From Zoogloea sp041911615 (GTDB taxonomy: Bacteria > Pseudomonadota > Gammaproteobacteria > Burkholderiales > Rhodocyclaceae): a stretch of 64,000 nt of DNA. Every line of letters starts with the position of its first letter. Position 1 is the first letter of the stretch. Shown in pieces: positions 26,849-35,404 of the stretch. Location: contig NZ_JAYROR010000040.1 in the NCBI RefSeq assembly GCF_041911615.1, positions 47,150-111,149 of the forward strand. Direction: 5' to 3'. The notes under the pieces were generated by a model. The model saw only the letters and a list, made by a program, of their open reading frames with translations. It searched no databases and had not been told where the DNA came from. The position numbers and the translations under genes were made by a program.

Positions 26849-27268
26849 TCACCCCCCGGCCGCCACCAGATACGGCGTGAAGCGCGCCCGCCACGCGTCG
26901 TCGATCATCACCGGGCGCATGCTGTCCATCGACAGCATCGCCACCACCAGCTCGCCACGAAAACGCAGCGCGTCGTCGGCTCCGGCGCACACCTCGAGGG
27001 TCATCGACGAAGCACCGATGCGCAGGATGCGGAGCGAAAAGTCCAGCACATCGCCATAGCGGCTCGGCAGCGCGAAGCTCATCTCTAGCCGCACCACCGG
27101 CAGCCCAAGCCGATGCACCTCGTGCAACTGGTGAAAGCTGACGCCGAGGCCATCGGCGCACCAGTCCTCCACCACCTCGTTGACCAACTCGACGTAGCGC
27201 GGATAAAAGCCAATGCCGGCGGGGTCGCAGTGAGCGAAACGGATCAGTTTTCGGGTACGAAATTCCAT
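26849..27268 (-). CDS. 4-hydroxybenzoyl-CoA thioesterase-family acyl-CoA thioesterase
   Basis: Hotdog-fold thioesterase of 139 residues. The family signature AHCDPAGIGFYPRYVELVNEVVEDW carries the catalytic Asp15, followed by LPVVRLEMSFALPSRYGD. This pattern (D-P-A-G-I-x-F-x-x-Y) is typical of 4-hydroxybenzoyl-CoA and YbgC-like enzymes. The ATG at 27268 is chosen because the signature starts a few residues in. It converges on the liv operon. A role releasing CoA from aromatic acyl-CoAs fits the location but is not shown. Confidence 0.88.
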   Translation of the reverse strand: MEFRTRKLIRFAHCDPAGIGFYPRYVELVNEVVEDWCADGLGVSFHQLHEVHRLGLPVVRLEMSFALPSRYGDVLDFSLRILRIGASSMTLEVCAGADDALRFRGELVVAMLSMDSMRPVMIDDAWRARFTPYLVAAGG

Positions 27269-27330
27269 GGCGGGGCTCGGCGTTGGGGAACGCCCGATTC
27301 TAGCAAGCCCCGCACAATGCCCGGCTGAAC

Positions 27331-27522
27331 TCAGGCGGAAGCGAAGCACCCCTGGCCATCGTTCACCGCGGCACCCGACAGCGCGTCGTCGCCGCCATCC
27401 ACGGCCGAATCCGGCACGAAGAACAGCACCGGCCAGTTTTCGTCCGCCCCGAAGGCCTCGACACCGGGTCCCAGGACGTGCCGCAGCACCCGCCCAACTC
27501 CCGCTTCCAGCAGCTTCTTCAT
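27331..27522 (-). CDS. Small hypothetical protein
   Basis: A 63-residue frame beginning MKKLLEAGVGRVLRHVLGPG and ending DGQGCFASA, with a weak GGGAG ribosome site. No family is recognised. The frame stays open upstream for another 64 codons (to 27714), so it may be part of a longer frame or a decayed gene. The base composition is ordinary. Existence is uncertain. Confidence 0.3.
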   Translation of the reverse strand: MKKLLEAGVGRVLRHVLGPGVEAFGADENWPVLFFVPDSAVDGGDDALSGAAVNDGQGCFASA

Positions 27523-27720
27523 GTCCGACTCCCAGTCCGGATGATGCGGCGCACCATCGATGACGATCGTAAGCAGGCCAGATGACAGCCGGACGACGGA
27601 AGTTTTGCAGGCGTGCGACGACGGACGCAGTGCGATCTGGAATGCGCGAAAGTCTCGCCGCCAAGGGCGGCGTGCGGATGCAGCAGGGACAAGAAATACG
27701 AAGGGCGCGCGCAAACGGAA

Positions 27721-27748
27721 ACGGGGAAAACCGAATGGTTTTCCCCGT
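27721..27748 (-). terminator. Hairpin ending the tRNA-Gly/Cys/Gly transcript
   Basis: A perfect 12-bp stem (ACGGGGAAAACC with GGTTTTCCCCGT) with a four-base loop lies 7 bases beyond the last tRNA on the minus strand. The following sequence is only mildly T-rich (TTTCCGTTTG). Confidence 0.65.
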
Positions 27749-27754
27749 TCAAAC

Positions 27755-27830
27755 TGGAGCGGCAGAAGAGTCTCGAACTCTCGACCTATACCTTGGCAAG
27801 GTATCGCTCTACCAACTGAGCTACTGCCGC
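27755..27830 (-). tRNA. tRNA-Gly (GCC)
   Basis: A 76-base cloverleaf with encoded CCA: acceptor GCGGCAG/CTGCCGC, D-arm AGCTCAGTTGGTAGAGC, anticodon loop CTTGCCAAG (GCC), T-arm GAGTTCGAGACTC. Identical to the copy at 27968-28043. Confidence 0.97.
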
Positions 27831-27842
27831 TTTGTTCTACCC

Positions 27843-27916
27843 TGGAGGCGCGAGCCGGAGTCGAACCGACCTACACGGATTTGCAATCCGGTGCATAACC
27901 GCTTTGCTATCGCGCC
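27843..27916 (-). tRNA. tRNA-Cys (GCA)
   Basis: A 74-base cloverleaf with encoded CCA: acceptor GGCGCGA/TCGCGCC, anticodon loop ATTGCAAAT (GCA), T-arm GTCGGTTCGACTCCGGC. It lies between the two tRNA-Gly genes. Confidence 0.97.
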
Positions 27917-27967
27917 GTGTACCTCACAGAGAAGCACGTTGTATTGCTGCTTCCCTTCAAAATCCTT

Positions 27968-28043
27968 TGGAGCGGCAGAAGAGTCTCGAACTCTCGACCT
28001 ATACCTTGGCAAGGTATCGCTCTACCAACTGAGCTACTGCCGC
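27968..28043 (-). tRNA. tRNA-Gly (GCC), second copy
   Basis: A 76-base sequence identical to the tRNA-Gly at 27755-27830, including the encoded CCA. It is the promoter-proximal tRNA of the Gly-Cys-Gly cluster that follows pgsA by about 70 bases. Confidence 0.97.
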
Positions 28044-28112
28044 TGAAAGAGCCGCCATTATAGACAATAATCAGGCGACGTCAACAGTTACTCGCACTTT
28101 TTTATGGGTGCC

Positions 28113-28685
28113 TCAACGACTACGCTTCATCAGCTCCGGCCACGCGCAGCGCATGTAGTAACCCATCGACCACAGCGTCAGCACCGCCGCCACGTAGATC
28201 AGCACGGTGCCGAGGCTCGCGCTGTCGAAACCCAGCACCGGCGCCTGAATCAGCAGCAGCGGGATCGCCGACATCTGCGCCGCGGTCTTGAGCTTGCCGA
28301 CGAAGGCGACCGCCACGCTGCCCGCCGCACCGACCTTCGCCATCCATTCGCGCAGCGCGGAAATGGTGATCTCCCGGCCGATGATGACCAGCGCGATCAA
28401 GGAATCCACCCGCCCCAGATGCACCAGCACGATCAGCGCCGCCGCCACCATCAACTTGTCGGCAACCGGATCGAGGAAGGCGCCGAAGGCGGAGGTCTGG
28501 CCGAGGGTGCGCGCGAGGTAGCCGTCGAACCAGTCGGTGACCGCGGCGACGATGAAGGTCAGGGTCGCCGCGAAGTTCTTGTCGGCGGGCGCGATCAGGC
28601 TGTCGGGAAAATAGTAGATGCCGACGAAGAACGGTATCAGCGCAATGCGCGCCCATGTCAGGGTGTTGGGAATGTTGAGAGGCAT
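28113..28685 (-). CDS. pgsA: CDP-diacylglycerol-glycerol-3-phosphate 3-phosphatidyltransferase
   Basis: Membrane enzyme (190 residues) making phosphatidylglycerolphosphate, the committed step to phosphatidylglycerol and cardiolipin. The CDP-alcohol phosphotransferase motif is complete: DWFDGYLARTLGQTSAFGAF then LDPVADK. Starts MPLNIPNTLTWARI as usual and has several hydrophobic helices. It follows uvrC by 15 bases and precedes a tRNA cluster on the same strand. Confidence 0.96.
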   Translation of the reverse strand: MPLNIPNTLTWARIALIPFFVGIYYFPDSLIAPADKNFAATLTFIVAAVTDWFDGYLARTLGQTSAFGAFLDPVADKLMVAAALIVLVHLGRVDSLIALVIIGREITISALREWMAKVGAAGSVAVAFVGKLKTAAQMSAIPLLLIQAPVLGFDSASLGTVLIYVAAVLTLWSMGYYMRCAWPELMKRSR

Positions 28686-28700
28686 GTCGGCGTCTGCGTG

Positions 28701-30497
28701 CTATCGCAGGCTATTGTATATCTGTTCGGCAAGATGCCGGTTGATGCCTTCCACGCGACACAAATCTTCGACCGTGGCGTTGCGCACCCCGTCGATGCCG
28801 CCAAAGGCCGCGAGCAGCTTGCGCCGCCGGGTGGGGCCGACACCAGCGATGTCTTCGAGGCGCGAGGTGTTGCGGGTCTTGGCGCGGCGGGCGCGGTGGC
28901 CGGTGATCGCGAAACGGTGGGCCTCGTCGCGGATTTCCTGGATCAGGTGCAGGGCCGGCGCGTCCGGGCGAAGGTGCACGGGCTCGCGGCCGTCGGGGAA
29001 GACCAACGCCTCCAGACCTGGCTTGCGGCTCTCTCCCTTGGCGACGCCGAACATGGTGATCGACTCGAGCCCGAGCTCGGCGAGCACCTCCTTCGCCACG
29101 CCCATCTGCCCCTTGCCGCCGTCGATGAGGATCACGTCCGGGCGCACGCCCTCCCCCGCCGCCACTTTCTCGTAGCGCCGCGTAAGCGCCTGGCGCATGG
29201 CGGCGTAGTCGTCGCCCGCGGTGATGCCGGCGATGTTGTAGCGGCGGTATTCGGATTTCTTCATCGCGGTGCCGTCCCACACGACGCAGGACGCGACGGT
29301 GGCCTCGCCCATGGTGTGGGAGATGTCGAAGCACTCGATGCGGTTCGGCGTATCGGCGAGGCCGATGGCATCGCGCAGGGCTTCGAGGCGCGCCTCGCCG
29401 CGGGTGGATTCCTGCTCCCGGGCCAGAAGGGCGAGTCCAGCGTTGTTCTCGGCCATGCCGATCCAGGCGCGCTCGTTTTCGAAGCGCGCATTGACGACGC
29501 CGACCTTCCCCTCGACGACCTCCTCCAGCGCTTCCTTCACCACCTGCGGATCGAGGTTGACGATGACGCGCCCAGGCAGCGGATGATCGAGATAATGCTG
29601 CTCGACGAAAGCGACCAGCGCGTCGAGGGGTGCGCAGCCCTGGGCATTGCTCGGAAACAGCGGACGATCGCCGAGGTGACGCCCGCCGCGGATCATCGCC
29701 AGATTGACGCACACCGCGCCGGCCCGCTCCACGGCGGCGATCACGTCCACGTCCTCGTCCTTGGCGCTTTCGACGAACTGCTTGTGGAGCACCGCCTGCA
29801 AATTGCGGATCTGGTCGCGGTAGACCACCGCTTTCTCGAAGGCGAGCGCATCGGACGCGGCCTGCATGCGCTGGGACAGGTCGTCGATCACATCGGTGTG
29901 GCGCCCGTTGAGGAACAGGCTCGCCAGTTGCACGTCGGCCGCATAGGCCTCCTTCGAAATCAGGCCGACGCAGGGGCCGGTGCAACGCTGGATCTGGTGC
30001 AGCAGACAGGGCCGCGAGCGATTGGCGAAGGTGGTGTCCTCGCAAGTGCGCAGGCGGAAGATCTTCTGCATCAGGTGCAGGCTCTCACGCACCGCCCAGC
30101 CATTGGGAAAAGGCCCGAAGTACCGCACGCCCTTCCTGAAACCGCCGCGATGGTAGTAGATCTGCGGAAATTCGCCGCCCGATAGCGCAATGTAGGGGTA
30201 GGACTTGTCATCCCGGAACAGGATGTTGTACTTGGGCCCGAGGCTCTTGATGAGGTTGTTCTCGAGGATCAGCGCCTCGGCCTCGGAGCGCGTCGCGGTG
30301 GTATCGACGCGCACCACCTGCCCGACCATGATCGCGATGCGCGGACTGAGCTGGGTGCGCTGGAAGTACGACGACACCCGCCGCTTGAGGTTCTTGGCCT
30401 TGCCGACGTAAAGGACCACGTCGCCTTCGCCGATCATGCGGTAGACGCCGGGCTCCTCGGTGAGGGTGCGCAGGAAGGATTTGGCGTCGAAAGTCAT
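28701..30497 (-). CDS. uvrC: Excinuclease ABC subunit C
   Basis: Dual-incision nuclease of nucleotide excision repair, 598 residues. N-terminal GIY-YIG domain (PGVYRMIGEGDVVLYVGKAKNLKRR), a UVR region (about 200-235), an RNase H-like C-terminal nuclease (IDGGKGQMGVAKEVL) and helix-hairpin-helix repeats at the end (IAGVGPTRRRKLLAAFGG). Length is close to the usual 610. Co-directional with pgsA and nagZ. Confidence 0.97.
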   Translation of the reverse strand: MTFDAKSFLRTLTEEPGVYRMIGEGDVVLYVGKAKNLKRRVSSYFQRTQLSPRIAIMVGQVVRVDTTATRSEAEALILENNLIKSLGPKYNILFRDDKSYPYIALSGGEFPQIYYHRGGFRKGVRYFGPFPNGWAVRESLHLMQKIFRLRTCEDTTFANRSRPCLLHQIQRCTGPCVGLISKEAYAADVQLASLFLNGRHTDVIDDLSQRMQAASDALAFEKAVVYRDQIRNLQAVLHKQFVESAKDEDVDVIAAVERAGAVCVNLAMIRGGRHLGDRPLFPSNAQGCAPLDALVAFVEQHYLDHPLPGRVIVNLDPQVVKEALEEVVEGKVGVVNARFENERAWIGMAENNAGLALLAREQESTRGEARLEALRDAIGLADTPNRIECFDISHTMGEATVASCVVWDGTAMKKSEYRRYNIAGITAGDDYAAMRQALTRRYEKVAAGEGVRPDVILIDGGKGQMGVAKEVLAELGLESITMFGVAKGESRKPGLEALVFPDGREPVHLRPDAPALHLIQEIRDEAHRFAITGHRARRAKTRNTSRLEDIAGVGPTRRRKLLAAFGGIDGVRNATVEDLCRVEGINRHLAEQIYNSLR

Positions 30498-30511
30498 GGC
30501 GAAGGCCGGCC

Positions 30512-31549
30512 TCAGGCCAAGGCCAGCACGGCCTCACGGGCGGCGACGTAGGGCGCCCAGCCGGCGAGGGTGGCCGGATCGGCCGGTACGCCGCCAGGGC
30601 GCGGACGCAGCGCGGCGACGCGCGCGGCGCTGTCGGCGGCCACGTCGGGCTTCCAGCGGTCGAGGAGCTGGACGGCGAGATCGGGCCGATTGCACACCAG
30701 CACCATGTCGCAACCCGCGCCATGGGCGGCCTGGGCGCGCGCCACGATATCGCCGGCGACACTGGCGCCTTCCATCGTCAGGTCGTCACTGAAGATCACG
30801 CCCTGAAAACCGAGCCGTCCGCGCAGCACGTCCTGCAGCCAGAACGGCGAAAAACCCGCCGGGCGCGCGTCGATGCGCTCGAAGATGACGTGGGCTGGCA
30901 TCACGCCGCCCAGCTCGCCGGCGAGCAGGCGAAAGGGCTGGATGTCGTCGGCCCAGACCGCCTCGAAATCGCGGCCATCGACGGGAATCGCCACGTGGGA
31001 ATCGGCCTCGACGGCGCCGTGGCCGGGGAAGTGCTTGCCAACCGCGCGCATCCCGGCGTCCGCGAGTCCGGCCACGACGGCGCGGGCCAGCTCGGCGGCC
31101 ACCAGGGGGTCGCGGTGGAAGGCGCGGTCGCCGATGACGGTGCTCACGCCGTAGTCGAGGTCGAGCACCGGCGCGTAGCTCAGGTCGACGCCATGGGCGC
31201 GCAGCTCGGTGGCGAGCACGAAGCCGGCATGGCGGGCGGCGGCCTTCGCCGCGACCGGATCGGCATTCCATTCGACGCCGAAACGACGCATCGCCGGCAG
31301 CCGCGTGAAGCCTTCTCGAAAGCGCTGCACGCGCCCGCCTTCGTGGTCGACGGAAATCACCAGCCCGGGGCGCACCGCCCGGATCGCCGCGGTGAGGGCA
31401 CACAACTGTGCCGGCTCCGCGTAGTTGCGGGCAAACAGGATCACCCCGCCGACGAGCGGGTGCTGGAGGATTTCGCGCTCTTCGGCGGTGATCTCATGAC
31501 CGACCACGTCGAGCATGACCGGACCGGGTTGGGCGTGGGAAGGCTTCAT
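30512..31549 (-). CDS. nagZ: Beta-N-acetylhexosaminidase NagZ
   Basis: Cytoplasmic glycoside hydrolase family 3 enzyme (345 residues) that removes N-acetylglucosamine from recycled muropeptides. The family signature VGKHFPGHGAVEADSHVAIP (with the catalytic-loop Asp/His) and VISVDHEGGRVQRF are present. The ATG overlaps the acpS stop by four bases. Confidence 0.95.
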   Translation of the reverse strand: MKPSHAQPGPVMLDVVGHEITAEEREILQHPLVGGVILFARNYAEPAQLCALTAAIRAVRPGLVISVDHEGGRVQRFREGFTRLPAMRRFGVEWNADPVAAKAAARHAGFVLATELRAHGVDLSYAPVLDLDYGVSTVIGDRAFHRDPLVAAELARAVVAGLADAGMRAVGKHFPGHGAVEADSHVAIPVDGRDFEAVWADDIQPFRLLAGELGGVMPAHVIFERIDARPAGFSPFWLQDVLRGRLGFQGVIFSDDLTMEGASVAGDIVARAQAAHGAGCDMVLVCNRPDLAVQLLDRWKPDVAADSAARVAALRPRPGGVPADPATLAGWAPYVAAREAVLALA

Positions 31550-31923
31550 GGTTTCTCGATGACGGCAAAGGCGACGACGTAATCGGTCTCGTCGGTGAGG
31601 CTGAGGTGGGCGACGAGACCCCGCGCCTGCATGTATTCGGCCAGGGCCGGGGAAAACGCGAACAGGGGCTTGCCGAGCGCGTCGTGGCCGACCCGCACCG
31701 CGTGCAGCGTGGCGGGGGCGGCAACGCCGGTACCGAGCGCCTTGCCGAAGGCTTCCTTGGCGGCGAAGCGCTTGGCGAGCAGGCGCGCGCGGTCGTGGGC
31801 GGCCTCGAAGACCGACATCTCGGTATCGGCGAGGATCCGCTCGGCGAAGCGGGCTCCGTGGCGCGCCAGGGCGTCGCTCATCCGCACGATACGGACGATG
31901 TCGGTGCCGATACCGTGGATCAC
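31546..31923 (-). CDS. acpS: Holo-[acyl-carrier-protein] synthase
   Basis: Transfers the 4'-phosphopantetheine group of CoA to acyl carrier protein. 125 residues with IHGIGTDIVRI at the start and RFAAKEAFGKALGTG in the centre. The start is a GTG at 31923 that overlaps the pdxJ TGA stop (GTGA); longer upstream frames are the complement of pdxJ. It overlaps nagZ by four bases downstream. Confidence 0.95.
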   Translation of the reverse strand: MIHGIGTDIVRIVRMSDALARHGARFAERILADTEMSVFEAAHDRARLLAKRFAAKEAFGKALGTGVAAPATLHAVRVGHDALGKPLFAFSPALAEYMQARGLVAHLSLTDETDYVVAFAVIEKP

Positions 31924-32681
31924 GCTCGGCTGCCGCGTTCGGCGCCTTCGCGCATCAGGCGCTTCATTTCGCGCACCGCCTCGCGCAGGCCGGTGAACAC
32001 CGCGCGGCTGACGATGGAATGGCCGATGTGCAACTCGCGGATGCCGGGCAGGCGGGCGATGGGCTGGACGTTGTAATAGTTGAGCGCGTGGCCGGCGTTG
32101 AAGCGCAGGCCGAGGCGACGGATCGCCTCGCCGGCGCGGGCGATCTTGTCGATCTCGGCCAGCACCGCGGGGCTCTCGGCATCGCGGCCGGCGGCATGGA
32201 ATGCATGGGCGTAGGGGCCGGTGTGGATCTCGCAGACTTTCGCACCGATGCGCGCGGCGGCCTCGACCTGCGCGGGAATCGCGTCGATGAACACGCTGAC
32301 GATGATACCGGCGTCGGCGAGACGGGCGACCGCGTCCTTCAGCTGGGCCTCTTGCGCGACCACGTCGAGACCACCTTCGGTGGTGATCTCGTGGCGACCT
32401 TCGGGCACGAACATCGCCATCTCGGGCTTGAGCGCGCAGGCGATGCCGACCATCTCGGGCGTGGCGGCCATCTCGAGGTTGAGCTTGATCTGGGTAAGGT
32501 CGCGCAGGCGGCGCACGTCCTCGTCCTGAATGTGGCGGCGGTCTTCGCGCAGATGCACGGTGATCCCGTCGGCCCCGCCCAGGTGCGCTTCGACGGCCGC
32601 CCACACGGGATCGGGTTCCCAGGTGCGGCGGGCCTGGCGGAGGGTGGCCACGTGGTCGATATTGACGCCGAGTTCGATCAA
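31920..32681 (-). CDS. pdxJ: Pyridoxine 5'-phosphate synthase PdxJ
   Basis: Condenses 1-deoxy-xylulose 5-phosphate with aminoacetone phosphate in vitamin B6 synthesis. 253 residues starting IELGVNIDHVATLRQARRT, with DGITVHLREDRRHIQDEDV and HTGPYAHAF. The start codon is TTG (32681), supported by the family N-terminus, a GGAGA ribosome site and a TTGA overlap with the recO stop. Confidence 0.96.
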   Translation of the reverse strand: MIELGVNIDHVATLRQARRTWEPDPVWAAVEAHLGGADGITVHLREDRRHIQDEDVRRLRDLTQIKLNLEMAATPEMVGIACALKPEMAMFVPEGRHEITTEGGLDVVAQEAQLKDAVARLADAGIIVSVFIDAIPAQVEAAARIGAKVCEIHTGPYAHAFHAAGRDAESPAVLAEIDKIARAGEAIRRLGLRFNAGHALNYYNVQPIARLPGIRELHIGHSIVSRAVFTGLREAVREMKRLMREGAERGSRA

Positions 32682-33418
32682 GACAAATCTCCGGGAAAGG
32701 CAAATAGTTCGGTGAAGACCCGGCGCGACTGGAGCTGCTGTCCGCCGAGGTAGTGCTGGATGAGCCGGCGCATCAGCGCCTTGCTCTGGGCCAGGGTGTC
32801 GGGGTCGCGGAAATCGCCCGCCGCCATGTCGAGCAGCGTCTTGCCGGCGACCACCGCCGGGTCGTCGATGGCGTGTTCGTCGAGGGCGATCGGCCCGCGT
32901 TCGATTATATAAGCGTAGTCGGTGCCGGGCCGGACCGGTGCGCCATCGGCATCGCTGTCCAGTGGCAACCCGTAGCCGAGCTCCTGCAGCAGCGCCAGCT
33001 CGAAGCGGCGCAGGACCACTTCCTGCGATTCACCGGCCGCCAACGCACGCAGGCTGTCGCCGTAGGCCCGGTGCAGGCGTGGATGGGCGTCTTCGCGCGG
33101 CAGCAGGCGCATCAGCAGTTCGTTGGCGTAATACGCGCACAGCAGCGCCTGCCCAGCCAGCAGCGGCTGCCCCCCTTGCCATTCGGCGCGGACCAGGGTC
33201 TTCATCTCGCCCCCGCCGCTCCAGTCGATCAGGAGCGGCTGAAAGGCCATCAGCACGCCGCGCAGCTGTGACGCCGGACGCCTGGCACCCTTGGCCACCA
33301 GGCCGACGCGGCCGTGGTCGCGACTGAAGACCTCGACGATGAGGCTGGTTTCGCGGTACGGGTAGCTGTGCAGCACGAAGCCGGGCTGCTGGTCGACGCG
33401 CTGCTTGGCGGCGCTCAC
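32678..33418 (-). CDS. recO: DNA repair protein RecO
   Basis: Recombination mediator (246 residues) that helps RecA load on SSB-coated DNA. The N-terminal OB-fold has GFVLHSYPYRETSLIVEVFSRD and GLVAKGARRP, followed by the helical domain with CAYYANELLMRLLPREDAH. Between era (21 bases upstream) and pdxJ (four-base overlap). Confidence 0.94.
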   Translation of the reverse strand: MSAAKQRVDQQPGFVLHSYPYRETSLIVEVFSRDHGRVGLVAKGARRPASQLRGVLMAFQPLLIDWSGGGEMKTLVRAEWQGGQPLLAGQALLCAYYANELLMRLLPREDAHPRLHRAYGDSLRALAAGESQEVVLRRFELALLQELGYGLPLDSDADGAPVRPGTDYAYIIERGPIALDEHAIDDPAVVAGKTLLDMAAGDFRDPDTLAQSKALMRRLIQHYLGGQQLQSRRVFTELFAFPGDLS

Positions 33419-33439
33419 GGCGTGCGGCCCCCGCCCGGC

Positions 33440-34354
33440 TTATTCGTAGCCGAGGCTCTTGAGCGCCCGCTCGTCGTCGGCCCAGCCGCTCTTCACCTTG
33501 ACCCACACTTCGAGGAAAACCTTGGAGTCGAAGAGCTTTTCGAGTTCGACACGGGCTTCGGAGGCGATGCGCTTGAGGCGTTCGCCGCCCTTGCCGATGA
33601 CCATCGCCTTGTGGGCGTCGCGGTCGACGATGATCGCCGCATGAATGCGACGCAGGCCCGGCTCGGCCTCGAACTTCTCGATCTCGACGGTCATCCCGTA
33701 GGGCAGCTCCTCGCCGAGCTGGCGGAACAGCTTTTCGCGCAGGAACTCTGCGGCGAGGAAGCGCTCGCTGCGGTCGGTGATGTCGTCCTCGCCGAAAATC
33801 CACTCGCCTTCCGGGAGGTAAGGTTCTGCGGCTTTGAGGAGCTGATCGGTGTTGTGCCCCTTCTCGGCGGAGACCGGGACGATCTCCGCAAAGGGGTAAA
33901 TTGCGCTCATCTTCTGGAGGAAGGGCAGCACCTTCGCCTTGTCCTCCAGCATGTCCATCTTGTTCACCACCAGGATGACCTTCGCGCCTTCGGGCAGCAG
34001 CTTCACCACCTGCTCGTCGGCGGGGCCGAAGCGGCCGCTCTCGATGACGAACAGCACCAGGTCCACGTCTGCCAGCACCTGGGTGACGGTGCGGTTCATG
34101 GCCCGGTTGAGGGCATTTTTGTGACGGGTCTGGAAGCCCGGAGTATCCACGAAGATGTACTGGGCGCGACCTTCGGTGAGCACGCCGGTGACGCGGTGAC
34201 GGGTGGTCTGGGCCTTGCGCGAGACGATGCTGATCTTCTGGCCGATGAGCCGGTTGAGGAGCGTCGACTTGCCCACGTTGGGGCGCCCGACGATGGCGAC
34301 GAAACCGGTACGCTGCGACGGTTCACCGGCGCCGGAAGTGAGAGTCTGGGTCAT
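33440..34354 (-). CDS. era: GTPase Era
   Basis: Essential GTPase (304 residues) in 30S ribosome assembly. G1 GRPNVGKST, G3 DTPGF, G4 NKMD are visible, and the C-terminal KH domain has VIGKGGERLKRIASEAR and ends ERALKSLGYE. The ATG at 34354 overlaps the rnc stop (ATGA), which fixes the start. Confidence 0.97.
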   Translation of the reverse strand: MTQTLTSGAGEPSQRTGFVAIVGRPNVGKSTLLNRLIGQKISIVSRKAQTTRHRVTGVLTEGRAQYIFVDTPGFQTRHKNALNRAMNRTVTQVLADVDLVLFVIESGRFGPADEQVVKLLPEGAKVILVVNKMDMLEDKAKVLPFLQKMSAIYPFAEIVPVSAEKGHNTDQLLKAAEPYLPEGEWIFGEDDITDRSERFLAAEFLREKLFRQLGEELPYGMTVEIEKFEAEPGLRRIHAAIIVDRDAHKAMVIGKGGERLKRIASEARVELEKLFDSKVFLEVWVKVKSGWADDERALKSLGYE

Positions 34355-35022
34355 TGCTTGGGTAGGCGTTCCAGCGCCCGCTGGGCGGACTGCTGTTCGG
34401 CAGCGCGGCGACTCACGCCGATGCCGCGGGTCTTGAGGCCAAGGCCGACGATCTCGCACTCGACCTCGAATTCCTGCTGGTGGGCTTCGCCGCGGGTGTC
34501 GGCGAGCGAATACTTGGGCAACGGCATGCGTCGGCCCTGCAGCCATTCCTGCAGCGCCGTCTTCGGATCCTTGAGAGCGCGAGCCGGGTCCAGTTCGGCG
34601 AGGGATTTGGCGTAGAGGCGATCGACCGTCTCCTTGGCCGCGGCGAAGCCGGCGTCGAGGAAAACCGCCGCGATGATCGCCTCGAGGGCGTCCGCCAGAA
34701 TCGACGGGCGGCGATGGCCGCCGCTCTTGAGCTCGCCCTCGCCGAGGCGCAGGTATTCGCCGAGCTTCAGGCCGTCGGCGAGGCGATGCAAGGCCTCCTG
34801 GCGCACCAGATTGGCCCGGAGGCGCGACATGTCACCTTCGCGCAGGTCGACGAATCGCTCGAACAAGGCGATCGCGGTGACGCAGTTGAGCACGCTGTCG
34901 CCGAGGAACTCGAGGCGCTCGTTGTGGGGAGAGCCGAAACTGCGGTGGGTGACCGCCTGCTGAAGCAGCTCCGGCCGGGAAAAGCGATGGCCAATGGCCT
35001 GCTGCAGAACGTCCAGCTTCAT
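34351..35022 (-). CDS. rnc: Ribonuclease III
   Basis: Double-strand-specific endoribonuclease for rRNA and mRNA processing, about 223 residues. The catalytic signature NERLEFLGDSVLN and the later Asp/Glu in ADALEAIIAAVFLDAG are present, then a C-terminal dsRNA-binding domain. Start taken as the ATG at 35022 (MKLDVLQQAIGHRF). A TTG at 35037 that overlaps the upstream stop (TTGA) would add five residues and is also possible, as TTG is used by pdxJ nearby. Confidence 0.95.
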   Translation of the reverse strand: MKLDVLQQAIGHRFSRPELLQQAVTHRSFGSPHNERLEFLGDSVLNCVTAIALFERFVDLREGDMSRLRANLVRQEALHRLADGLKLGEYLRLGEGELKSGGHRRPSILADALEAIIAAVFLDAGFAAAKETVDRLYAKSLAELDPARALKDPKTALQEWLQGRRMPLPKYSLADTRGEAHQQEFEVECEIVGLGLKTRGIGVSRRAAEQQSAQRALERLPKQ

Positions 35023-35033
35023 GGATGAAGAAC

Positions 35034-35402
35034 TCAATGGGCGTCGGCGGACGAGGCGTTGAACTCGATCAGCAGGCTGACGTTCGCGACCAGCGGCACC
35101 TTGCGGGCATATTCGACGGACATCACGATGCGGCCGTTTTCCTTGGTGATATCGATGTCGGACGCGGTGACGCTGGAAATGTCATCGACGGTGACGCGCT
35201 TCGAGAAGGCGTTGCGCAGTTCCGATACCGTGGCCGTCTGGGGATTGGCGCCGCTCGCGACGGCCACCAGCGCCCGCTTGATGCCATAGAACTCGTTGAC
35301 CACCGGGACCAGCTTGAGCCCGACGACGACGAGTGCCGCCATCGCCCCGCCGACAAACAGAACGCCGACGAGGCTGAGGCCCGATTGACTTTTGCGCGTC
35401 AT
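35034..35402 (-). CDS. DUF4845 membrane-anchored protein
   Basis: A 122-residue protein with one hydrophobic helix near the N-terminus (GLSLVGVLFVGGAMAALVVVGL) and a small soluble domain (VDDISSVTASDIDITKENGRIVMSVEYARK). It occurs between lepB and rnc in many beta- and gammaproteobacteria; its function is not established. The ATG at 35402 is taken; a TTG two codons earlier overlaps the lepB stop. Confidence 0.88.
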   Translation of the reverse strand: MTRKSQSGLSLVGVLFVGGAMAALVVVGLKLVPVVNEFYGIKRALVAVASGANPQTATVSELRNAFSKRVTVDDISSVTASDIDITKENGRIVMSVEYARKVPLVANVSLLIEFNASSADAH

Positions 35403-35404
35403 GA